This document shows positions 1 through 5,336 of a stretch of DNA of 5,815 nt, piece after piece. The DNA comes from an uncultured Flavihumibacter sp. (lineage in GTDB: Bacteria > Bacteroidota > Bacteroidia > Chitinophagales > Chitinophagaceae). Where the stretch lies: the NCBI GenBank assembly GCA_946481605.1, contig CAMLPA010000231.1, positions 1 to 5,815 of the forward strand. The letters are read 5' to 3'. A program made the translations under genes and the position numbers. The stretch's first letter is position 1, and each line of letters starts with the position of its first letter. The notes beneath the pieces are model-generated. The model made no database searches. It was not told where the DNA came from and worked only from the letters and a program-made list of their open reading frames with translations.

Positions 1-638
1 GATTTGGCCATGCCATAATAGGCATCGAGCCGGTAATATATTTGAATGAGTTCCAGCGTATGTTCCCGGAAGTCATGGAGGAAAAAATGCGCCAGGCGCA
101 GCATCTCCGCAGTACTCAGTTTCGCGCCTTTCGGCGTTTTCAGTATGCGCGGCACACCTGAACGCCGCAGCAATTCCGATGCGCGTTCCACATGCGACTT
201 AATAAGTTTGGGCAGTTCATCCGCCACACCAAGTAAGGGGAGCAGTTGCGCCACTCCTTTGAGAAAATCGATGCAATGCGGAAGAGAAAACTTGATGAGC
301 GCATAATCGGGGCCGTGAAAAAACCGGTAGCTGAAGGCCTGAATGGCGTTTGGTCGTTCCGGGTATTCATCAATATTGTTATCGTATAGCCTTTCGATTA
401 CGAGCAAAGTGCCGTTGGTGATTTCCTTGGGCCACAAAGTATCCTGGTCCATAATCCTGCGCAGCAGTTGCTGGGTGGCAACGATCTGTTCAATATCCGT
501 ATGCGGTGCGCGGAAAATGCGGCGCATCCATTCCCTGCCGCCTGTGGTCCGTGTACGGTCAAGGCGATGGAATACCGATGATTCCTCGTCGGAACTGAAA
601 ATAGAAAGGTCGTTGAAGGTTACTTTGTCGATTTGCAT
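1..638 (-). CDS. MutS-family DNA mismatch repair-related ATPase, N-terminal part (runs off the left edge)
   Basis: The frame opens at ATG 636-638 and stays open to base 1, giving 212 residues without a stop, so the C-terminus is missing. Residues 10-63 match the start of the MutS core (domain III): DLSIF, a short acidic stretch, VFHRLDRTRT (22-31), TGGREWMRR (32-40), then a DIEQI helix (48-52). This is the MutS pattern of D-x-T-x-T, a Gly-Gly-Arg and a small helical bundle. The protein starts almost directly at this core, with no room for the N-terminal mismatch-recognition domain or connector of canonical MutS. It is therefore a MutS-related paralogue rather than the mismatch sensor itself. 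Family members carry a C-terminal ABC-type ATPase with Walker A and B motifs, which here would lie left of the window and cannot be checked. The start lies 9 bases after the dihydroorotase stop on the same strand, so co-transcription is likely. The substrate (branched DNA, recombination intermediates or other) cannot be told from this fragment. Confidence 0.8.
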   Translation of the reverse strand, partial: MQIDKVTFNDLSIFSSDEESSVFHRLDRTRTTGGREWMRRIFRAPHTDIEQIVATQQLLRRIMDQDTLWPKEITNGTLLVIERLYDNNIDEYPERPNAIQAFSYRFFHGPDYALIKFSLPHCIDFLKGVAQLLPLLGVADELPKLIKSHVERASELLRRSGVPRILKTPKGAKLSTAEMLRLAHFFLHDFREHTLELIQIYYRLDAYYGMAK

Positions 639-647
639 GGGCGGTAT

Positions 648-2054
648 TTATCGGTCAAACTGCAGCCGTTCTCCCTTCATTGATTCATCCCATACTACTT
701 TTCCATAATTACCACCGTCCGGAGCGTGGTACACCAGGTTCCCATTTACAAAAGTATGGGTGATGGAAGCGGGTAGGGTAGTGCCTTCCATCGGACTCCA
801 GCCGCATTGGTAAAGGATATTACTAGTATCAATAGTATAAGGTGCGTTCATATCTACAATTACCAGATCGGCCATATAGCCTTCCCGGATATAACCCCGG
901 TTGGCGATCTGGAAGCAGTCGGCAACTGCGTGGCTCATTTTTTCCACTACTTTCTCCAGGGATATCCTGCCTTCCTTCACATAATGAAGCATCAGCGGCA
1001 GGGAATGTTGTACCAGCGGCAATCCGGAATGCGCATGTTGGTAACCGGGATTTTCGGTGGCAGGCACCAGCATACCCGCTTCGTTGCGTACATAACCTTT
1101 TTCGGCAAGTGTATGCGGGGCGTGGTCAGTGGCAATTACATCCAAACGATCATCCAGCAATGCTTCCCACAGAGCGGCCTTGTTTTCCGGCGCTTTGATG
1201 GCGGGGTTACATTTGATCTGGTAGCCCAGTTGAGCATAGTCGTCGGCGGTAAAATGCAGGTGGTGTACGCATACCTCGGCGGTGATCCTCTTTTCTTTGA
1301 GGGGCAGCATATTCGAGAAAAGTGCCAGTTCCTTCGCAGTACTGATGTGCAGTATGTGTAGACGGCTGTTGTATTTCTTCGCAAATTGAATAGCAGTAAG
1401 GGACGATTCAAAACAGGCTTCCGAATCGCGGATGATGGGATGGTCGGAAGCGTCCAGTGCCGGCTTTTCCGCTATTCTTTTTTCATAATTCGCTTTGATG
1501 ATCTTTTCATCCTCGCAATGGGTGGCAATCAGCACTTCGGATTCGCTGAAAACTTTGTTGAGGGTAACATAGTTGTCTACCAGCATGTTTCCGGTACTGG
1601 AACCCATGAAAATTTTCACGCCGCAGATGTCTTTTTTCAGATCGTTCACTTTCAGCACTTCGTCCGCGTTGTTGTTGGCGGTGCCCATGAAGAAGGAATA
1701 ATTGGCGAGGGAAGTCTGCGCGGCGATGCGGTATTTATCTTCCAGCAATTCAATGGTGAGCGCGTTGGGAACTGTATTCGGCATTTCCATAAAAGAAGTA
1801 ACACCTCCGGCCACGGCCGCTTTAGCTTCAGAACCAATGGTGGCCTTATGGGTGAGTCCGGGTTCCCGGAAATGCACCTGGTCGTCGATGGCACCGGGCA
1901 GCAGGAACTTTCCTTCCCCATCAATCTCCACGGCAATGTCGGAACTTATTTGTGGCGCGATTTTTTCAATTCTTCCGCCGGCTATCAATACATCGTTCAC
2001 CTGAACCAGGCCTTCATTCACGACCTGGATATTCTTAATGAGATAATTTTGCAT
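648..2054 (-). CDS. pyrC: Dihydroorotase, class I-type amidohydrolase
   Basis: Complete gene of 468 residues (ATG 2052-2054, TAA 648-650). The enzyme reversibly cyclises N-carbamoyl-L-aspartate to dihydroorotate, the third step of de novo pyrimidine synthesis, in the cytoplasm. The amidohydrolase layout is clear. A small N-terminal beta domain is followed by the metal-site strand PGAIDDQVHFREPG (53-66). GGVTSFMEMPNT lies at 83-94. The presumed carboxylated lysine is K147 in GVKIFMGSSTGNM (145-157). Metal histidines are expected at H179 (ATHCED) and H236 (LHILHIST), and the catalytic aspartate is D310 in ATDHAPH (308-314). The chain ends in the usual re-entrant beta segment (ITHTFVNGNLVY). One residue differs from the textbook H-x-H: Q59 precedes H61, so only the second histidine is present. 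I recall the same DDQVHFREPG form in other Bacteroidota dihydroorotases, so this is probably a lineage trait and not decay. Related hydantoinase-like amidohydrolases are the main alternative, but the FREPG and MPNT motifs favour dihydroorotase. It heads a likely pair with the MutS-like gene. Confidence 0.93.
   Translation of the reverse strand: MQNYLIKNIQVVNEGLVQVNDVLIAGGRIEKIAPQISSDIAVEIDGEGKFLLPGAIDDQVHFREPGLTHKATIGSEAKAAVAGGVTSFMEMPNTVPNALTIELLEDKYRIAAQTSLANYSFFMGTANNNADEVLKVNDLKKDICGVKIFMGSSTGNMLVDNYVTLNKVFSESEVLIATHCEDEKIIKANYEKRIAEKPALDASDHPIIRDSEACFESSLTAIQFAKKYNSRLHILHISTAKELALFSNMLPLKEKRITAEVCVHHLHFTADDYAQLGYQIKCNPAIKAPENKAALWEALLDDRLDVIATDHAPHTLAEKGYVRNEAGMLVPATENPGYQHAHSGLPLVQHSLPLMLHYVKEGRISLEKVVEKMSHAVADCFQIANRGYIREGYMADLVIVDMNAPYTIDTSNILYQCGWSPMEGTTLPASITHTFVNGNLVYHAPDGGNYGKVVWDESMKGERLQFDR
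2044..2051 (+). promoter_or_regulatory. Possible Bacteroidota -7 element for the outer-membrane protein gene
   Basis: The octamer TAATTTTG fits TAnnTTTG, the -7 motif of the Bacteroidota primary sigma factor. It lies 22 bases before the ATG at 2074, on the right strand. I see no TTTG or TTG at the expected distance upstream (about 19-20 bases), and the octamer lies inside the first codons of the opposite dihydroorotase gene, so it could be chance. It is offered only because the 19-base gap leaves little other room for a promoter. Confidence 0.25.
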
Positions 2055-2073
2055 ACTTTTCAGTCTCTAAATC

Positions 2074-3771
2074 ATGAATCAATATCTGATGCAAGTTATT
2101 AAAAGCGCGGTAAGCATCCTCTTTTTATGTTTACCGGTTACATTGCTCGCCCAAACCAACTGGTTCCCGCAGGGGTCAAAAGAATACCGTCTGCTAGACC
2201 GGCTGGACATCAAAATGCAGTCCCATCCTGAATTGCGTTTCAATACAGCAAAGCCTTTTCCAGGTAAAAAATGGGTGGCGGCACTGGCCGATGCCGACAG
2301 CGCCGGGGTTTTAACGAAGGTGGACCGGGCCAATATGTTTTCCGCGCTGGCGCAGAACAGTGAGTATGTGGAGAACGAACCGGCTTCTTTTCTTTCAAAA
2401 AAGCCATGGTTCAAAACTTTTTATAAGCAGAAGGCGAATTTTTTTGAAGTGAAGAACGAAGATTTCTTCCTGGCGGTGAACCCCATTCTCCAACTCAGGT
2501 GGATGAAAGAAACGGATAATGATGAATCTCTTTTTCAAAATACACGCGGTATCACCATACGCGGACTGATCGGCAAAAAAATTGCCTTCTCCACTTATAT
2601 GACCGAAAACCAGGAGCGCGGTCCCTCCTGGTTCATGGACCGCATCGCCCGCTACCGTGCAGTTCCAGGTGCCGGGTTCTATAAATCTTTCAGAAATACC
2701 GCGGTGGATTATTTTGACGCGCGTGGTTCCATCAGCTTCAATGCGGCTAAGTTCATTGACCTGCAGTTCGGGTACGACAAACAATTTATCGGAAACGGTT
2801 ACCGCAGCCTTTTCCTGAGCGATTTCGCCAACAACCAGCTTTTCTTCAAAATAAATACCCGCATCTGGAAGTTCAATTACCAGAACCTGTTCATGGAACT
2901 CACACCGCAGTATCTATCCAATCCGCGGGATGAGTTGCTTTCCAAGAAGTACGCGGCCATGCACCACCTTAGTTTGCAGGCCACGCGCTGGCTCAACATC
3001 GGGTTATTCGAATCCGTTGTTTTCGGCAGGAAAGACCATTTCGACTTCACCTATCTCAATCCCATCATTTTTCTCCGCTCCGTAGAGCAGCAGAACGGGA
3101 GCGCTGACAACGGCATCGCTGGCTTCGATTTCAAGGCCAATATCGCCAAACGCATTCAGTTGTATGGTCAACTAGCGTTGGATGAACTTAAAATCTCCGA
3201 GTTTACCAGCGGCAATGGCTGGTGGGGCAACAAATGGGGCGTTCAGTTGGGAGGAAAATACGTGGATGCCTTCGGTGTAAACAACCTCGATTTGCAGGTG
3301 GAAACCAACATCGTGCGTCCGTTCACTTATTCTTTCCGCGATTCTGTGGCCAGTCACAACCATTACAACCAACCGCTCGCCCACCCGCTGGGCGCGAATT
3401 TCAAAGAAGTGGTGGGCGTCGCCTCCTGGCAGCCCGCACCCAAATGGCGCATCGACGGGAAAGTGATTTACGCGCAGCAAGGTATTGATACCGCCGGACT
3501 GAATTTCGGGAGCAATATCTTCAATCTGTATACCACCCGCTCTGCCGATTACGGTTTCCAGATCGGAGACGCTGTACAGGGCAAAACGGTGAACACTTCG
3601 CTGTGGCTTAGTTATGAAGCACGAGAAAATGTATTCCTGGAAGCGGGGCTGGTGCACCGGAAACTGAATACGGTTGCGGTGAACGAAATGTACACAGGGC
3701 TGAAAGCGAGTTCAACGATGGTGAGTGTGGGGTTGCGGATGAATATGTTCAGGAGAGAATATGATTATTGA
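2074..3771 (+). CDS. Outer-membrane beta-barrel protein, RemB/capsule-assembly Wzi-like family
   Basis: Complete gene of 565 residues. A Sec signal peptide covers about residues 1-26: hydrophobic SAVSILFLCLPVTLLA, with likely cleavage before Q27. A mixed soluble N-terminal segment (27-125) follows. From about residue 126 to the end, short alternating aromatic/polar strands of an outer-membrane barrel dominate, for example FFLAVNPILQLRW (131-143), NTRGITIRG (156-164), FIGNGYRSLFLSDF (238-251), WKFNYQNLFMEL (265-276), YLNPIIFLRSVEQQ (327-340) and YNQPLAHPLGANFKEVVG (431-448). These blocks resemble what I remember of gliding protein RemB of Flavobacterium and proteins labelled capsule-assembly Wzi family. 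I assign the family by memory of motifs, not by a search. The last residues, MVSVGLRMNMFRREYDY, end in an aromatic as barrels often do. M6 (ATG at 2089) is an equally plausible start and keeps the signal peptide. The role (surface polysaccharide attachment, gliding or something else) is not settled by the sequence. The gene is divergent from pyrC and convergent with engB. Confidence 0.75.
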   Translation: MNQYLMQVIKSAVSILFLCLPVTLLAQTNWFPQGSKEYRLLDRLDIKMQSHPELRFNTAKPFPGKKWVAALADADSAGVLTKVDRANMFSALAQNSEYVENEPASFLSKKPWFKTFYKQKANFFEVKNEDFFLAVNPILQLRWMKETDNDESLFQNTRGITIRGLIGKKIAFSTYMTENQERGPSWFMDRIARYRAVPGAGFYKSFRNTAVDYFDARGSISFNAAKFIDLQFGYDKQFIGNGYRSLFLSDFANNQLFFKINTRIWKFNYQNLFMELTPQYLSNPRDELLSKKYAAMHHLSLQATRWLNIGLFESVVFGRKDHFDFTYLNPIIFLRSVEQQNGSADNGIAGFDFKANIAKRIQLYGQLALDELKISEFTSGNGWWGNKWGVQLGGKYVDAFGVNNLDLQVETNIVRPFTYSFRDSVASHNHYNQPLAHPLGANFKEVVGVASWQPAPKWRIDGKVIYAQQGIDTAGLNFGSNIFNLYTTRSADYGFQIGDAVQGKTVNTSLWLSYEARENVFLEAGLVHRKLNTVAVNEMYTGLKASSTMVSVGLRMNMFRREYDY

Positions 3772-3796
3772 TTTTCACGCGAAGTTTTATTGTTTC

Positions 3797-3828
3797 ACGC
3801 AAAGACGCAAGGAAGCAGAGACGCAAGG
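3797..3828 (+). repeat. Degenerate 8-bp tandem array in the left arm
   Basis: Four consecutive octamers can be read in register: ACGCAAAG (3797-3804), ACGCAAGG (3805-3812), AAGCAGAG (3813-3820) and ACGCAAGG (3821-3828). The third unit is the most diverged. Three of these units (3805-3828), plus four more bases, make up the 28-base perfect inverted repeat whose partner is at 4109-4136. Confidence 0.8.
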
Positions 3829-3872
3829 CGTTGTTTGTGTTTTAGCGCTTATATTATGCAATCTTTTATTTC

Positions 3873-3896
3873 TCGCAACGGCGCAAAGGCGCAACG
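3873..3896 (+). repeat. 8-bp tandem array in the inner left arm (three units)
   Basis: TCGCAACG (3873-3880), GCGCAAAG (3881-3888) and GCGCAACG (3889-3896) continue the same 8-base theme as the outer array. The inverted partner at 4050-4070 is shorter by exactly eight bases. It lacks the middle unit and carries two mismatches in the 14 bases at its outer end, so the arms differ by one repeat unit. Confidence 0.75.
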
Positions 3897-4049
3897 TGAG
3901 TCCTTGATTGATTTTCAGGTTAATTATTTGGTGAGAACAGACTGTATGTTTTATATAACAGCTAAAGAGAAAGGTAATTTGAAACATAAAACCTTAAATA
4001 AAGGAGCATAGCCAGCCTCTAAAAATTAACCCTTCCCAATTCAGCAGCC
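3897..4049. other. Unique AT-rich centre of the palindromic element, no gene seen
   Basis: This stretch separates the two inner arms. It shows no coding pattern on either strand beyond short frames continuing from the repeat, no tRNA-like fold and no complete promoter. A weak 5-bp inverted pair (AAGGT near 3971, ACCTT near 3991) is the only internal symmetry I see. It may be simply the loop or spacer of the element. Confidence 0.5.
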
Positions 4050-4108
4050 CGTTGCGTCGTAGCGAGAAATGAGAAAACTCCATCCAAAAGCAATCCTGCC
4101 AACCAATT

Positions 4109-4136
4109 AACGCCTTGCGTCTCTGCTTCCTTGCGT
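4109..4136 (-). repeat. Right arm, perfect 28-bp inverted copy of 3805-3832
   Basis: All 28 bases are the reverse complement of 3805-3832. On the plus strand the octamers read CCTTGCGT (4113-4120), CTCTGCTT (4121-4128) and CCTTGCGT (4129-4136), the exact complements of three left-arm units including the diverged one. Perfect identity of a degenerate unit order shows that the arm was copied or corrected as a block and did not arise from independent expansion. Confidence 0.85.
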
Positions 4137-4185
4137 TGCGAAGTGCGCAGCACAAAGCAATTGCGTGAAAAGAAGCATGAAAACC

Positions 4186-4785
4186 CTAATCCACTGAACT
4201 CATCACATCATCAATAAAATCCAATATTTCTTTCTTTCCCATCTTCTTTACCGTAGATGTCACGAAATGCGGCGGCAGTTCTTCCCATGTTTCCAGCATC
4301 GCCTGCAGGAAGCGTTTTACGTTTTGCGCGGTTTCCCGTTGCGTGGTTTTATCGGCTTTGGTGAATACCAGTGCGAATGGAATCCCCCATTCACCGAGCT
4401 GGTTCACGAATTCCAGGTCTATTTTCTGCGGGGAATGGCGGCTGTCGATGAGCACGAATACGTTGCGGAGGTTCTCCCTTTGGCGGAGGTATTCCTCGAT
4501 CATTTTGGTCCAGCTTTTCCGCTGGTTCTGAGAAACCTTCGCGTAGCCATAGCCGGGAAGGTCTACGAGGTACCAGGCGCCGTTGATGTCGAAATGGTTG
4601 ATCATCTGGGTTTTCCCGGGACTGGCGCTGGTTTTGGCGAGTTTTTCCTGGTTGCAGAGGAGGTTGATGAGCGACGACTTCCCCACATTGCTTCTACCGA
4701 TAAAAGCAAATTCAGGGCGGTCGGGTTTAGGGCAGAGCTGGATGCCAGGACTGCTGATGAGGTATTGCGCGCTTTTGATGACCAT
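4186..4785 (-). CDS. engB: Ribosome biogenesis GTP-binding protein EngB (YihA/YsxC)
   Basis: Complete gene of 199 residues, the usual family length of about 200. EngB is a small cytoplasmic TRAFAC-class GTPase needed for late assembly of the large ribosomal subunit. All G motifs are visible. The G1 P-loop is GRSNVGKSS (30-38). The switch-I stretch KTSASPGKTQMINHF (51-65) holds the family signature with the G2 threonine. G3 is DLPGYGYAKV (75-84), G4 is TKAD (142-145), and a G5-like TST occurs in HFVTSTVKKMGKK near the C-terminus. The ATG at 4783-4785 gives the standard N-terminus, with the short strand FAFIGRS leading into the P-loop. It lies 20 bases after the YkuK-like stop on the same strand, with a TAnnTTTG promoter element just before the start, so it may be read both from upstream and from its own promoter. 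It converges on the outer-membrane protein gene across the palindromic element. Confidence 0.96.
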   Translation of the reverse strand: MVIKSAQYLISSPGIQLCPKPDRPEFAFIGRSNVGKSSLINLLCNQEKLAKTSASPGKTQMINHFDINGAWYLVDLPGYGYAKVSQNQRKSWTKMIEEYLRQRENLRNVFVLIDSRHSPQKIDLEFVNQLGEWGIPFALVFTKADKTTQRETAQNVKRFLQAMLETWEELPPHFVTSTVKKMGKKEILDFIDDVMSSVD

Positions 4786-4789
4786 GGCG

Positions 4790-4797
4790 CAAAGGTA
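4790..4797 (-). promoter_or_regulatory. Candidate Bacteroidota -7 promoter element before engB
   Basis: On the minus strand this reads TACCTTTG, an exact match to TAnnTTTG, ending four bases before the engB ATG. Transcription from it would give a leaderless or nearly leaderless mRNA. No TTG or TTTG is seen about 19-20 bases upstream (the nearest TTG ends 30 bases away), so only half of the promoter is supported. It falls mostly in the 20-base gap after the YkuK-like gene. Confidence 0.4.
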
Positions 4798-4805
4798 GGC
4801 AGTTT

Positions 4806-5279
4806 CTAATTCACCGCCTTATCCGCGCAACAACTGCTGGCAAAAGCATCCGGTTTGGCCTTGAAGGCGAACCCCATTCCGAGGATATAGCCCATGGCTT
4901 CGCGCAGCGCTTCATTGCTTTTGAAATGCGGATTGGTGTTAATGTCGGCATGTACTTCCATGTCCACATCATACTTTGTGAAGAGGTCGCACAGTTCATA
5001 CGCGATCTCAATGGATTTGGCCACTTCCACCAGCATCCTTTCCTTAATGGAGTAGGGGTGCCGCGTTTTTTCGTTGTGGATGAACATGAATCCGCCATGA
5101 CCTTCCCGCAGGAAAACGATCACGGTGGCGAACTCCGTTTCCTGGCCTTTCACCTGTGAATCGGTGCCGATGCATACCTTGAGAGAGAACCCTTTGTCAA
5201 CTTCCCGCCTGATCGCTGTTTCCACGGCGCTCTTGATGGGTAGATCAATAGGGTCGCCATTAAATTTTCTCCAGAGCAT
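4806..5279 (-). CDS. RNase H-like YkuK-family protein (DUF458)
   Basis: Complete gene of 157 residues (ATG 5277-5279, TAG 4806-4808), a typical length for this small family. The first strand carries IGTDSQVKG (37-45), followed by FATVIVFLREGHGG (50-63), a helix with KERMLVEVAKS (79-89), the strand MEVHADIN (107-114) and a C-terminal KPDAFASSCCADKAV (142-156). D40, E85, D112 and D153 fall where an RNase H fold places its metal-binding acidic residues, so a nuclease-type active site is plausible. The biochemical role of YkuK proteins is not established to my knowledge; the name comes from a Bacillus gene. The family is assigned from motif memory. It probably shares a transcript with engB, 20 bases downstream. 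A 16-bp palindrome touches its start codon. Confidence 0.82.
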   Translation of the reverse strand: MLWRKFNGDPIDLPIKSAVETAIRREVDKGFSLKVCIGTDSQVKGQETEFATVIVFLREGHGGFMFIHNEKTRHPYSIKERMLVEVAKSIEIAYELCDLFTKYDVDMEVHADINTNPHFKSNEALREAMGYILGMGFAFKAKPDAFASSCCADKAVN

Positions 5280-5295
5280 AGGAAAATGTTTTCCT
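5280..5295. promoter_or_regulatory. 16-bp palindrome abutting the YkuK-like start codon
   Basis: AGGAAAATGTTTTCCT has perfect 7-base arms around a TG centre and directly precedes the ATG (minus strand, 5277-5279). It could be an operator for a dimeric regulator, or an RNA hairpin masking the start. AGGA on the message lies too far upstream (about 12 bases spacing) for a good ribosome site. Short AT-rich palindromes can also arise by chance. Confidence 0.35.
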
Positions 5296-5336
5296 AATAT
5301 AAAGAAAATTGATGTTGTAACCGGGGCTTTGTTGAA

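Larger units (their letters stand above)
3772..4171. repeat. Imperfect palindromic intergenic element of about 400 bp (MITE-like or REP-like)
   Basis: The element fills almost the whole gap between two convergent genes, starting right after the TGA at 3769-3771 and ending 14 bases before the engB stop. Three nested arm pairs share one centre near 3970. The outer pair is TTTTCACGC 3772-3780 with GCGTGAAAA 4163-4171. A perfect 28-base pair is 3805-3832 with 4109-4136. A third, imperfect pair is 3868-3896 with 4050-4070. The spacers between arms are also similar in length (35 and 38 bases). The arms are rich in CGCAA, while the centre is AT-rich and unique. No transposase lies inside and I see no clear target-site duplication. 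I recall CGCAAAG-type repeats as common intergenic sequences in Bacteroidota and some other phyla, often mistranslated as small proteins. A bidirectional terminator role is plausible from position only. Confidence 0.8.

Noticed and set aside
807..2102. Long plus-strand open frames at 807-1361 and 1386-2102
   Set aside because: They lie antisense to the clearly recognised dihydroorotase, whose motifs explain the region, and their translations show no family features.
3172..3657. Minus-strand open frame inside the outer-membrane protein gene
   Set aside because: It is a shadow of the barrel-protein codon pattern with no domain and no promoter or ribosome site.
3787..4011. Small open frames on both strands in the repeat region (3790-4011 plus, 3787-3987 minus)
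   Set aside because: They translate the CGCAA-type repeat (AKTQ..., LRLCVK-like peptides), a well-known source of false small proteins, with no start context or conserved domain.
3797..4136. CRISPR-like array
   Set aside because: The repeat units are 8 bases, directly adjacent and degenerate, with no regular unique spacers and no cas genes.
4143..4153. Small hairpin GTGC-GCA-GCAC as an engB terminator
   Set aside because: The stem has only four pairs and there is no following T-run on the minus strand; the larger palindrome is a better candidate.
4267..4809. 180-codon plus-strand frame over engB
   Set aside because: It is antisense to a gene with every GTPase motif; the translation resembles nothing I recognise.
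5296..5336. Terminator or promoter between the secreted-protein gene and the YkuK-like gene
   Set aside because: No stable stem with a T-run is visible, and the best -7 candidate (TATATTAG) has a mismatch and no upstream -33 partner.
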